Origin: Tuctoria greenei
Lineage: Eukaryota; Streptophyta; Magnoliopsida; Poales; Poaceae
Direction: 5' to 3'
Length of the DNA stretch: 64,000 nucleotides
Assembly: GCA_036927565.1 (NCBI GenBank)
Contig: JAYESD010000008.1
Coordinates: forward strand, 125,267,498 to 125,331,497
The translations under genes were made by a program, and so were the position numbers. The notes beneath the pieces were generated by a model. It was not told the DNA's origin. It saw only the letters and a program-made list of their open reading frames with translations, and made no database searches. Positions 1-10,424 of the stretch are shown piece by piece; the first letter of the stretch is position 1; each line of letters opens with the position of its first letter.

Positions 1-538
1 CAGTATATGGAAGATCTATTTTGGATAAGAACAATGGGAGATATTGCCCCCGAAATACAGACTGTTCAGAATTTCTAGATCAATAACAGATTCAGATCTA
101 ATGCAATTTCGACATCGATAACTATATTTTCTGGGAGAATGATGATAAGAAAGTTATAGAAAACTTATTAAGCTTTCCAGAAAGTACAAGAACTCTAAAA
201 TCCGAGTTCGTATGAGCGAGATATGATGACTATACCGAACTGGACAGAGGCGAATCTAATCTGGACGTGATGACGTGATTCAAAAGGATGAATCACACAA
301 TGCAAAACTCAAAATAAGACCAAAAACACTTTCTAAACCAGTAATATGACTCAACCACGGACACAAAATCAACAAAACCAAACTGAATAACAAAGTTGTA
401 AAGGCTCAATGTGGTTTGGACAATGTAATGAACAGATCTACTAAACTGCAAGTTTTTTTGTGGCTTTTTTGTGGACTCTAGGTATGAAAAACAAGACTAA
501 TGTAATGGATAGATGAATTACCTAACGGGCAACCTGGA
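1..538 (-). mobile_element. CRM-A leader (untranslated region after the 5' LTR)
   Basis: Noncoding. On the minus strand this is the stretch after the primer binding site of a CRM-like Ty3 element whose gag lies off the left edge. It aligns loosely with the leader of CRM-B (about 30890-31112): both carry a degenerate copy of aaactcaacc...ggacac, a T-rich run followed by gtggcttttttgtgga, and cctggaaat just before the primer site. Divergence is high, so this copy is older or from another subfamily. I see no ORF of interest. Confidence 0.6.
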
Positions 539-550
539 AATCTGATACCA
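539..550 (-). other. CRM-A primer binding site (initiator tRNA-Met type)
   Basis: The minus strand reads TGGTATCAGATT, close to the TGGTATCAGAGC complementary to the 3' end of plant initiator tRNA-Met. It lies 2 bases from the inner LTR edge at 553, which identifies this LTR as a 5' LTR of a minus-strand element. Confidence 0.7.
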
Positions 551-552
551 AT

Positions 553-1456
553 TGATAGGACAATGAGTCCCGATCTTCCGATAGGTAATGGATAGGTCGA
601 TTGATGTGGAGATCTCGACGTTGATGATCCGAGGCTCTCGAGTAGAACACGAAAAACCCCTGCAATCACTAGACCACCGCTCCGTTGGTTATCAACCGTG
701 CTGCACACGCTTGACCTCGCCAAGAAGGCTAATCCCTGCAAGTGCAACCGAGAACACAAGCAAGAGCGTAGAAGAAGCAATCTGAAATTGCTGAATTGGG
801 GTTTCACAAACCGATAAACGGCGATATTATTGTTCTAAGCAAAACCCAATTGTTCATGGCGGCTACTATGGAGTATATATAGGTGGGAGGACGTCCAAGG
901 GGGTGTTGGGGTCGTGACCTAACCCTAACACACGAAAATAATGGACTTAGACTTGATACAAGGCCCAATGGCCCAATACGGTGGCGCAGCACTCTGACAA
1001 ATTCTGTACTTGATTTTGTTTTGACGATTCCTGTCGACTCCCAAGAAATTTTGACATGGGACCGGCGCCATTGGAAATTTTATCCTCTCCCCTTTCCGTT
1101 CATATGTAGAAAGTCCAAAACGGAGTTCGTATGCGTCCTGGGCGTCCGTTTTAGTGCGTACTGCTCCTGGACTCCGAGTTGGATACGATTTGGAGTTTGG
1201 TTCGGTTTTCATCTTCTTTGAACGAATTCTCTGGTCTTCCACGTCCCTAATACTCCATCCAAGTACTCCTTAAACCTCTCCATGGATCCTAATCACAAAT
1301 AAATCATTAAGTAGCAATCTATGCTCAAAAACATATAAGGAAATATATAAGAACGAGTTCACCTCTGAAATTAATTGTTGTGTATGAACTCTATTGATTG
1401 CATCTTATATGTTCAATTAAGTGTTGTTTGTATCCATAGAAGTGATGTCCTCATCA
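553..1456 (-). repeat. LTR of CRM-A, 904 bp
   Basis: On the plus strand it starts TGATAGGA and ends CTCATCA, so TG...CA termini are kept. It is clearly related along its length to the two 868-bp LTRs of CRM-B (24533-25400 and 31126-31993) but diverged. The block around 600-780 is the best conserved; the central part (840-1240) is more different. A TATATATA string sits at 874-881. Internal element sequence flanks this LTR on both sides (leader to the left, polypurine tract and end of pol to the right), which a simple insertion would not give. Confidence 0.8.
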
Positions 1457-1693
1457 TCCTCCCCTTCTTGAATTGGAGTCATCCTCAACTCAAGTTCATT
1501 TTCTATTATGTGTTGGTCCAAATGTGCAACACCATAAAATCTTTTTGTATGCATGAATGGAGGAGGCCAAGGTGGTGGACGACATAGTGCGCCATCTTGA
1601 CCTTGTCCATCAAATAAGAGTGCACATTCACTTGAGCCAGGATCCCAAACAAATAAACATTGTGCCATGTTTATTTGTGCAATGATAATATGC
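1457..1693 (-). pseudogene. End-of-pol fragment of a CRM-like copy joined to unrecognised sequence
   Basis: The minus strand from about 1510 down to 1457 matches the end of CRM-B pol: the residues ELELR and IQEGEDDEDI and the polypurine tract AAGAAGGGGAGGA abut the LTR. From about 1510 to 1693 the similarity stops, yet the same minus frame stays open for another 60 codons (1417-1779 overall, running over into Sire-A). That part contains WDPGSSE, a proline-rich PPPWPPP and FMHTKRF. I do not recognise it. It could be a divergent pol tail, filler at a rearrangement, or a captured fragment. Confidence 0.45.
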
Positions 1694-1706
1694 ATGATCT
1701 CATCAA

Positions 1707-3581
1707 TTGAGAAGAATGGCGTTAGGCGAAGTTCGACCACAAGAGCCACCTCTACATATACATGAGGAAAATGAACCACAAGAGGAGACCAATGACCAAG
1801 GGGGAGCTTCCATACAAGATCAACCTCAAGAAAGAGAAGATTATCAACAAGTCAATGAGGACAACCATTTAGGGGGAGAAGAAGATGAGCATAAAGATTC
1901 AAGATGGCAAGTACCAAACCCGAGAGTGCACCAATGCGTCCAAAGGGATGACCCAATCGACAACATCATCCGTGACATCCAAAAGGGAGTAACTACTAGA
2001 TCTCGCATAGCTAATTTTTGTGAGCATTACTCGTTTGTGTCCATTTTGGAACCGCACAGGGTTGAGGATGCATTGAAGGATCCGGATTGGGTAGTGGCCA
2101 TGCAAGAAGAACTCAACAATTTCAAGCAGTACAAGGTATGGGAACTAGTCGAAAGACCCAAATCCAATGTTGTCGGCACCAAATGGGTCTTCCACAACAA
2201 ACAAGACGAACACGGGGTGGTGACAAGGAACAAGGCACGACTTGTGGCCAAAGGGTATTCACAAGTCGAAGGTTTGGATTTCGATGACATGTTTGCTCCC
2301 GTAGATAGACTTGAGTCTATTAGAATATTACTTGCATATGCTACTCACCATGATTTCAAGCTCTATCAAGTGGATGTGAAAAGTGCCTTCCTCAACGGAC
2401 CAATCAAGGGGGAGGTGTATGTGGAGCAACCTCCCAGGTTTGAAGATGAAGAGTTCCCGAACCATGTATTTAAATTGCGTAAGGCTCTCTACGGCCTCAA
2501 ACAAGCTCCTAGAGCTTGGTATGAGTGTCTTAGAGATTTCTTAATTAAAAATGGTTTTAAGATCGGTAAAGTAGATTATACATTGTTTACAAAGAACTTT
2601 GACAAGGATCTCCTTGTTTGTCAAATTTATGTTAATGATATAATCTTTGGTTGAACTAACAAATCTTTTTGTGAGGAATTTAGTAAAATTATGACAGATA
2701 GGTTTGAGATGTCAATGATGGGAGAGCTAAAGTACTTCTTGGGATTCCAATTAAGGCAACAAAAGGAAGGGACGTTCATAAGCCAAACCAAGTACACTCA
2801 AGACATACTCAAGAAGTTTTGAATGGACAAGGCGAAGCCCATAAAGACTCCCGTGGCAATGAATGGCCACTTGGATCTCAATGAAGATGGATCAAACGTC
2901 GATCAAAAGGTATATCGCTCCATGATTGGATCTTTACTCTACTGATGTGCATCTAGGCCAGGCATTATGTTGAGTGTGTGCTTATGTGCAAGGTTTCAAG
3001 CCAACCCAAAAGAGTGTCATTTGACAGCCGTTAAGAGAATCTTACGGTATTTAGTTCATACAACCAACCTAGGACATTGGTATCCCAAAGGTTCCAAATT
3101 CAAACTCATTGGCTACTCCGATGCAGATTATGCCGAATGCAAGGTAGATAGAAAAAGTACCTCTGGTACATGCCAATTTCTAGGGAGATCCCTTGTTTCT
3201 TGGTCCTCCAAGAATCAAAACTCCATTGCCTTATCCACGGCCGAAGCGGAGTATGTTGCAGCCGGGATTTGTTGTGCACAACTCCTTTGGATGCGACAAA
3301 CTCTAAGCGATTATGGTTACCATATGAATCGTATTCCACTCCTTTGTGACAATGAGAGTGCCATTAAGATTGCCCATAATCCCGTCGAGCACTCTAGGAC
3401 CAAACACATAGACCTCTGACATCACTTTTTGAGAGACCATTCAATTAAGGGAGATATAACCATTTCACATGTCAGTACCGAAAAGCAATTAGCCGATATT
3501 TTTACCAAGCCACTAGATGAAAGATGCTTTTGCGAACTCTAAAATGAAGTAAATATCCTTGATGCTTGGAGTGTGGATTGA
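1707..3581 (+). pseudogene. Sire-A pol relic: reverse transcriptase and RNase H
   Basis: One continuous frame over 625 codons, broken only by stops: TGA at 2652, 2820, 2943 and 3417, and TAA at 3540. It opens in the Glu/Gln-rich linker after integrase, then shows copia RT blocks (WVFHNKQDEHG, NKARLVAKGYSQ, YQVDVKSAFLNG, LYGLKQAPRAWY). The catalytic motif at 2628-2639 is YVND where the relative Sire-C has YVDD, so a catalytic Asp is lost. RNase H follows (GYSDADYA, STAEAEYV, HSRTKHID, QLADIFTKPLD). Family knowledge: copia order is protease, integrase, RT, RNase H. The copy is dead through stops and active-site loss. There is no plausible ATG; the 5' end is a truncation. Confidence 0.9.
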
Positions 3582-4539
3582 AATCTTGTATACCTGAAAG
3601 CTTCTTCAAAATTCATTGATTGTGTTGCGAAAATCATCTTTGTCAACTTTTCCAAAAAACTATGTCAATTATTAGATCTTGGTGAATTATGATCATTGCT
3701 TGATTGTTGTATGCTTACTGATCATATTCATCAAGATTATATGATTTGATTTGATTCCCTCCTTTCTTATTAAGTACCTTCGAGTATATACGAATGGACT
3801 ATGCTCATCTTGTCTGGTGACCACAGACTAGTCCGTGGTTACCCGGACTAGTCTGCACGTGCAGACTAGTCCGCAGAGCGCCGGTTAGGCCGGACTAGTC
3901 TGACAAACCACAGACTAGTTCAATATAGCCTCTGGAAAAGTTTGGACTAGTCCGATCATTTTTGTACTTGTCCAATCTTTCGTGTCCTTAACCCTAGCCG
4001 CCGCCAAACCTTAATCTCCCTTACCCCACACTTGCCTCGAGCTTTCTCTCTCTGCGCTCGAGCTCCGCAAGGCGATTTGACGATTTCTACATCAAAAATC
4101 TCCAAGATTGGGTGGAAATCAACCTCCTTCGCTTGGGGACTGAATACCACGGACTTGTCCGCCCTTCAACCCCCTCTTCTCCGAGATTCAAGCAATTTTT
4201 CAGTAAATTTCCCCCCAAACCCTAGAAATCTCGATTTTCTTTGTTGTTTTATCGAATAGCCTAGCTTCTGTCACCTAATGCAAGTGTACTTGATGTATTA
4301 CATTGCTGTTAGGCTAGTTTTGCATTGAGCAACTCGATTTGTCTCATAGTTATGGTTCTTGAGGATGAACATCGGACTAGTCCGGTCCATGCACGAAAAA
4401 GTCCGATCACCCGGACTAGTCCGTGCCTATACACCGAACTTGTCCGATTTTTCTGGACTCTACCCTAACTTGTCAATTCCTCAATGCAATTCCTTGTCAT
4501 CTATTCTCATTAATACCTTCTGCAATCCATTCTAAGGGC
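3582..4539 (+). repeat. Sire-A spacer between pol and the extra ORF, with palindrome clusters
   Basis: Noncoding, about 0.96 kb. Copies of CGGACTAGTCCG and one-base variants cluster at 3824-3955 and again at 4373-4450. Sire-C keeps the homologous cluster at 42478-42640. Between the clusters lies a pyrimidine-rich stretch (about 3985-4150) that could be the 5' leader of the following ORF. No gene is seen. Confidence 0.7.
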
Positions 4540-6095
4540 ATGTCGAACTCACACGACGAAGTTTCTGATTTCGAGGCCGAGATGGACCACGAATCCGTGC
4601 TTCGGTCCTCGACAAGCCTAAGAAAGAAGCACCAAGAGCTACCTTCCGAGGCGGCTTCCTCTCCTCCCCAGGCTCGAAGGAAAGTGCTGGCTAAGAAGCC
4701 AGCATCCAAGGCCTCTGCTAGAGGTGGCCCTGACCAAGCCAAGGGCAAGGGCAAGGGAATTGCAACGGGTCCGATTGGCCCTCTAAAGCTGTCAGTTCCA
4801 AGGGAAGGGGTCAGGGACCCCACAGAGGAAAAATTCAATGGAAAGGGCAGTGACATGGTGGCCAAGTTCAGAAATGTTGATTGCTACAGTCGTCCGAAGC
4901 AAGCTGCCGATGGGTGGTTTTGGAGCAACTTCCATGCAAACTTCTGCAAGTCTGTATATCTCTCGATGAAGACGCCCGTGGTGTGCAATCAATCGATAGA
5001 TTGGGCGCATTTTTAGAAGAAGGGCTGCTCACCTTTTGTTGAGGTGGTCGAGGCTATTGAGAGGCATGGTTTGAAGGATCTCTTCGCCTGCAGGAGCAAT
5101 TGGAATGATGAGGTGATTGCCCAGTTTTATGCTATTTGCCACTTCTTAAGTGATGAGGAAGAAAGTGTGACTTGGATGACTCATGGATCCAAGTACAACA
5201 TAACTTATGAGGAATTTGCAAAACTGCTACACCTTAGACACCTCAAGCAATGACAATGTGATCATCCACAACATTGGTGTTATTGAGAAAGATAGGATGA
5301 AATTTCTTTATGAGACCAACTCCAAGTTCAACCCTCCCCTCTACAAAGAACATAAAGCCATTCTTTGTGGTGTTGAACTGGGTCTTAAGGAAGACAATTG
5401 CCCCCAAGGATGGGGATGCAGGAAGCGTGTAGCGATACCTCAGGACCTTGATGAAGGTCATAAGCAAAGACAGGAAGTTTGATGTCTTTGACTATATTTG
5501 GAACGATATGGTGAACATCTCCTCCACACCGAACATGTCCTGTGGCTATGCTCCTTATCTGATGTTTATGATTGAAAAGGTCACATGCATAGAGTTTGTC
5601 AAGGACGTGGAGCACCTACACTTCAGACCCCAGATGCCTCAAAAGCCAAGTGTTCAAGCTGCTCTATGTCAGGCCTCCAGCCCTGAGGCCCCAGCTAGAG
5701 CCAGTGTTGGTGCTAGGGCTTCTCCCGCCACTAGGGTCCCTCCTCAAAAGGGGCCCCCAATTGGCATCTTCAAGTACCTGGCTGCTATTTTTGCCTCCTG
5801 CAAAAAGGCCAAGGTGAAGGCCCACAAGATCAACAAAAGAAGAAAGGAAGACATGAGATATGTCAACAAGAACATGAAGCAGATTTGTCAAAAGCTGGAG
5901 ATCGAACCCATTGGATCTCCAGTAATTTCTGATGACTCCGACTCTGATTACACCGAGCTCGGGCCCTTGACTCCCTCCGAGCTTGCCTATTGTTGCATTG
6001 GGGGCTCGAGTGGCTCCGTTCCTCCTCCTCCTCCTCCTCCTCATCAGCCAAAAGATGAAGATGAAGACGATGAGAGGACCCATAGCGAGGCTTGA
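4540..6095 (+). pseudogene. Sire-A extra ORF in the env position (plant transposon protein-like)
   Basis: ATG at 4540 opens a basic, Ala/Lys/Gly-rich N-terminus (KKPASKASARGG). A TAG at 5014 interrupts it; the same frame continues to a TGA at 5251 (WNDEVIAQFYAICHF, ITYEEFAKLLHL). It then slips to another frame (about 5255-5482) and again (5448-6095), ending in a Pro run and an acidic tail (DEDEDDERTHSEA). The block around FYA..HF...W.....I....FA.LL resembles the putative plant transposon protein domain that I recall from grass elements; this is a recollection, not a search. Some Sireviruses carry an env-like ORF here, but I see no signal peptide or clear membrane segment. Sire-C has lost most of it. 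Confidence 0.6.
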
Positions 6096-6548
6096 AGACT
6101 TTAGGTCCCTCCTCTCATTCTTTTCGGTGTCTTGATGCCAAAGGGGGAGAGATTGAGGGGGAGTCTTAGGTTTTAGCTGTAGGATGCGAGGAGAGCTTCT
6201 TTTTGTGTCTTTTGTCTATTTTGTGGTTTGTAAAACTTTTAATATGCTCTTATGATACTTATGGTCCTGTGATGTAATGTTTTGAACAGCTTATGAAGAG
6301 ATTGATGAAATCTGTGTTTTTGCTATAAAAATGACATATATGCTTATTGTTGATGTGTTGATGTCAATTATGTCATTCTCATATTGATTATTGCTTCTAT
6401 ATATTTAGTTCTCCAACCCACCATAAAGAGTGCACATATGGATCATGTTTTCACTACTTAATATGTTTTAAACTCATGTGCACACTTTATGAAAATCTCA
6501 ACTTTTTATCATATTTTGTGAAATCTCAATTGGTTGTCATCAATCACC
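6096..6548 (+). other. Sire-A 3' noncoding region with extra polypurine runs
   Basis: Noncoding, about 450 bp. Purine runs AAGGGGGAGAG and GAGGGGGAG at about 6138-6165 precede the main polypurine tract by 400 bp. Repeated polypurine runs before the 3' LTR are a known trait of Sireviruses. The rest is AT-rich with nothing recognisable. Confidence 0.6.
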
Positions 6549-6562
6549 AAAAAGGGGGAGAT
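6549..6562 (+). other. Sire-A polypurine tract
   Basis: AAAAAGGGGGAGAT directly before the 3' LTR. It is the plus-strand primer site and matches the Sire-C tract (AAAAAGTGGGAGAT on the minus strand, 41805-41820). Confidence 0.85.
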
Positions 6563-6823
6563 TAAAAGTGCATCTAGGAATCCCTTGTGGGTTTTGTATG
6601 ATTTATGACAAGCAAATGAGATCCTAACCACTTTGTTGAGACGAGCACAAGTTCCAATGAGAAAATAAGCAAGGTGCCAAAAAGAAGGGAGAATGAGGAG
6701 CAATGTGGAAAAGAGCTCAATGAACAAGTGTAGTAGATCATTGTGTATGGAGTGTGTTAAGGAAACACGCCCCAAGAGCTCAACCAAAAATAATCACACA
6801 CATTGCACAACTTTATACAGGAC

Positions 6824-7230
6824 TGGACTAGTCCGACAAACACCGGACTAGTCCGATATCTTTCTGCACAGATCGGACAAGTCCGATATCACCACGGACT
6901 AGTCTGATATCTCTCTGACTAGAATGGGACTAGTCCTCCCCAGTGCGGACTAGTCCTCCAAACACTTCAGAAGTTGCACAAAATCGGACAAGTCTGATAT
7001 TAGCACGGACTAGTCCGAAAAATCCTCTGACCTAAATCGGACAAGTCCTCCAAGTGCGGACTTGTCCCCTATTCACTTAGGGTTTTACGTTTCCGGACAA
7101 GTCCGATATCTACCGGACTAGTCCGAAGATTTCCAGAAGCGAAATCGAACAAGTCTGCTTCTAGCCGGACTAGTCCGATATTTTGGGACACCTGGGGTTT
7201 GCTACACACAGCACACCGGACTAGTCCGAT
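6824..7230 (+). repeat. Array of about 15 CGGACTAGTCCG-type palindromes in Sire-A U3
   Basis: About 15 copies by eye of the 12-bp palindrome CGGACTAGTCCG, its variant CGGACAAGTCCG and degenerate forms (one arm often CCTCC or CTGAT). Spacing is irregular, roughly 15-40 bp, and copies are often followed by ATATC. The array ends about 35 bp before the TATA box, so it sits where upstream promoter elements would. Sireviruses of other grasses are known to carry repeated LTR palindromes of the form CCGGAC..GTCCGG, so this looks like the local version. Confidence 0.85.
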
Positions 7231-7266
7231 CTTTCTGAACCCTAACAGTTACTTTTGGGAACCCCA

Positions 7267-7275
7267 TATAAATAG
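7267..7275 (+). promoter_or_regulatory. TATA box of Sire-A LTR
   Basis: TATAAATAG in the sense direction of the element, preceded by CCCCA and followed about 30 bp later by the likely transcription start. The same TATAAATAG is kept at about 41074-41082 in Sire-C (minus strand). Confidence 0.7.
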
Positions 7276-8051
7276 GTGTACACGACCCATCTTTCACAAC
7301 TCTCGACCCCCTGCGCCGTCACACCTCCCAAGAGCCTCAAAAACACATTTCTCCACAAAATCAAACGCAACAAAGATAAATCCCTTGAGGATACACTTTG
7401 GATCATTGGAGAGACACGGTTCATCACTCATTGAGCTCCTGGTTTGATTCCCAAACACACTCCTGTGGTTTTTCATTGTAATCTTTCAAGCGTGTTCTTG
7501 GTGGAATTCTTGTTGTAATCTTTGGGAGCCTTCAATGTGTGAGAAGGTCCCTTGAATTGGGTTATTTGCCCTTTGGGATAAGTGAAGAGGATTGGCCTCC
7601 GTGGCGATCCGACGAGGGTAGGGTTGGAGAAGACTTGGTCCTTTTGTGGACTCCTCAACGTGGATCTAGGTTGCCTTTGTGGGAACCGAACCACGGGATA
7701 AAGTGCATGTATAATTACTTTGTGCTCATCGTTCTTAAACATCATATCAATCTAGGAATTCAATCAATCTTGCTTACTTTACATTGAAACATTGAATATA
7801 TGATTGACTTGTGGTATATCCTAGTTCATAATCGTGTAACACTTCAATTACAAGTATATTTCCGCTGCATACATCCAAGGATCAAGATAATCGATCAAAT
7901 TTGATAAACCTAGACGGTATACACCAGACTAGTCCGCACTCGACCGGACTAGTCCAATATCTCGAGATTTGTTCTAGTTGTTAGGTGTTGCAGGTTCTGA
8001 CAAAATTCAAAAAGGCATATTCACCCCCCCTGCCCCTCTAGGCCACATTTA

Positions 8052-9440
8052 CTTCTGTTATCATCACATTCAGACATGGCGTCCGGGACAAGAAAATGTT
8101 GGAGAAGCTGACGACAAAAGAAGTTACCAGTGTCACGGAACTCTTCACCCTGACTGACAAATGTGCTAGAGCTGCGGAGGGCCGTGAGATGCACTCCAAA
8201 CCAGCTCCGGAGGCCAATAAGAAGTCCTCCAAGGCTGAAGCCACTACCTCTGATAGTGGAAAGAAGAAGAAGAAGAGCAACAACAAGAAAAAGCCATCGG
8301 ACGGCGCACCTGCTGCTGCAGCTACTACAGCTCCAGGTGCCCGGGGCCACACCCTGAAAAATGACCTCGACCGTCATCAGAAGACGGCAGCAGCTCCAAA
8401 ATATGGTGTCCAATCCACAAGACGGACAAGCACAGTTTGGAGGAGTGCCGGAGGTCCAGAACATTGTCGAGCGCTACAACAAGCACCGAGAAGAAGCTCC
8501 TTTCCGCCAAAGGCAAGGAAAACAGAATGTCAACGAAGCTCCGGCTGAGGCGGAACTAGGCTTTTAGGATCCCAAGAATATCCTGAAGGTTGTGTACAAC
8601 ACGGTAGACGATGATTCCGATGTCTCTGACAATGAGCGTCGGAAGACCCTGAACACCATTTATGGTGGTTCCTAGGACATCACTTCTCACCGCGTTCTCA
8701 AGACAATGCGGCGGGACATGGCTGCTGCAGCTCCAACTGCCAGGGCAGAACCTCATCGGAAATTGATGGACACTCCCATCACTTTCGATGCTGCGGACTG
8801 CACCCGGAACATGATCAGAGCTGGCCAATTGCCACTGATGGTATCTCCTACCATCAACAATGTTCTCTACCATGTTTTAGTGGACGGAGGTGCGGGGCTG
8901 AACCTCCGGAGCTATGAAGCCTTCATCAAGCTCCAGCTCCGACCTTCAGACCTTCATCCCTCATGCCCTTTCTTAGGGGTAGGTCCGGGGACTATTAGCC
9001 CTCTCGGATCCATCACACTCCCGGTGATCTTCGGAACTCGAGCGAAATACAGGACCGAGAAGCTGGTCTTTGACGTTGCGCAGATCAGCTTACCTTTCAA
9101 CGCCATCCTGGGCAGGCCTGCCTTGTACAGGTTCATGGCTGCGGCTCACTATGGCCACCTGGTATTAAAGATGCCAACACCCTCTGGCGTTCCCCGCATC
9201 CGCGGGGACTGTGCTGCCGGAATCACCGCACTAGAAAAACTCCACGTGCTTGCAACAGCACAAGAGGAGGTATCTGGTAAAGAGCAAGCTGCTCAACCTC
9301 CGAGCACTCATCATCGAGGCTCAACCTTTGCACCACGTGTGCAGCCAAGCGGCGACAACGACATACCCACCAAAGTCATCCAAATTGGTTCCGATGCTGC
9401 TCAGACCCCCCATATGTCAGGAGGTCCGAACAACAAATAG
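8052..9440 (+). pseudogene. Tat-A gag C-terminus and protease relic
   Basis: From about 8096 the frame reads the gag tail (SVTELF.L.DKC..AAEG, then a Lys-rich GKKKKKS tract), matching Tat-B 51666-51935. Frame changes occur near 8350 and 8460, and a TAG after EAELGF. The frame from about 8706 to the TAG at 9438-9440 covers a retropepsin-like domain: LVDGGAGLNL holds the active-site Asp and LPFNAILGRPAL is the conserved block near its end. Family role: gag forms the particle shell and the protease matures it. The closing TAG is at the same codon as in Tat-B (53012). Confidence 0.8.
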
Positions 9441-10424
9441 GAACTCGCGCTCATCACTTTCCTCCGGGCGAATGTTGACGTGTGCCTGGCAACCATCACA
9501 AATGTCTGGGATCCGTAGGGAAGTGATTCAGCACAAAATCTGATGATGTATCCCGACGCACGACCTATATAATAGAAGCCCCAGAAGCAATCAGTCGAGC
9601 GGCAAAACTTCATCCGACAGAGATCAAGAAGCTACTTGAAGTTGGTTTTATCCGAGAAGTTTTTCATCCAAAATGGCTGGCAAACCCAGTCGTTGTACCC
9701 AAGGCTGGCGGGAAGATTCGGATGTGTATCGACTACTCCACATTAAATAAGGCATGTTTAACGACCCATTTCCACTACCTAGAATAGATCAGATAGTGGA
9801 CTCCACCTTCGGGTGTGAGCTGTTGTGTTTCCTAGATGCATACTCCGGATATCACCAAATCCAAATGTCTAGGGAAGATGAAGAGCATACTACCTTCATT
9901 ACAGTAGATGGGTTGTATTGTTATACCGCTATGCCATTTGGTCTCGGAAATGCTGCTTCAACTTTTGTGCGAGCTATGTACAAAACTTTTGAAGAACTCA
10001 TTTGGGACTTGGTGGAGGTGCACATCGATGACGTCGTTGTGAAGATCAAGAACAAGGAGTCACTCCATGATAACGTGCAAGCCGTCTTTGACAAGCTGTG
10101 CATAACACGCACTAAGATGAACTCAGACAACTGCGTCTTCGGGATTAGCTCCAGGAAGCTCCTTGGTTTCTTGGTGACCCACTGAGGAATTGAGGCAAAC
10201 CCGACGAAGATGAAGGCAATAGAAGATATGCGACCTCCAGCTGGCATCAAGGACGTTTGAAGCTAACTAGATGTCCAGCCGTGCTCAACCAGTTCATCTT
10301 GAGACTAGCAGAGCGGTCACTTCCCTTCTTCAAGCTATTTAGGAAGTTCGGGCCATTCCATTAGTCCGAAGAAGCAGAAAATGCGTTTCAAGAGCTCAAG
10401 CAGCTGCTCACCACATTACCAATC
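9441..10424 (+). pseudogene. Tat-A reverse transcriptase relic
   Basis: The frame just after the shared TAG starts ELALITFLRANVDV as in Tat-B, then breaks. RT blocks can be followed through frameshifts: FIREVFHPKWLANPV, PLPRIDQIVDSTFGCELL, LDAYSGYHQI, YTAMPFGLGNAASTF. The catalytic motif at 10021-10032 is HIDD, where Tat-B has YVDD; both Asp residues remain but Tyr is lost. A TGA at 10183-10185 and more indels follow up to the RNase H linker. Confidence 0.8.

Larger units (their letters stand above)
1694..8051 (+). mobile_element. Sire-A: 3' portion of a Sirevirus-like Ty1/copia element
   Basis: The content from left to right is RT and RNase H relics, a palindrome-rich spacer, an extra ORF after pol, polypurine tracts and a 1,489-bp 3' LTR. 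It is the same family as Sire-C (40315-50052), with matching RT-RNase H, spacer and LTR. The 5' LTR, gag, protease and integrase are missing. The left break at about 1694 corresponds to the linker between integrase and RT and abuts CRM material. The right edge at 8051 abuts the gag of Tat-A, so the element was inserted in Tat-A gag. No target duplication can be checked because the left flank is lost. Confidence 0.8.
6563..8051 (+). repeat. Sire-A 3' LTR, 1,489 bp
   Basis: It aligns end to end with the Sire-C LTRs (1,490 and 1,509 bp). Both terminal dinucleotides have mutated: TA instead of TG at 6563 and TA instead of CA at 8050-8051. A TATA box, TATAAATAG, lies at 7267-7275. Upstream of it, in U3, is the palindrome array at 6824-7230; two more copies occur at 7922-7953 near the 3' end. 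A C-rich run precedes the end, as in the relatives. Confidence 0.9.

Noticed and set aside
1417..1779. 120-codon minus ORF as a host gene
   Set aside because: It crosses a CRM pol end, an unknown segment and the start of Sire-A; no plausible single origin. Reported as a junction instead.
4540..6095. Retroviral envelope protein
   Set aside because: The position fits env-like ORFs of Sireviruses, but no signal peptide, transmembrane segment or cleavage site is visible; called only by position.
6824..7230. CRISPR-like array of short palindromic repeats
   Set aside because: Units are 12 bp, imperfect and irregularly spaced, spacers are not unique-length, there are no cas genes, and the array sits in a plant LTR.
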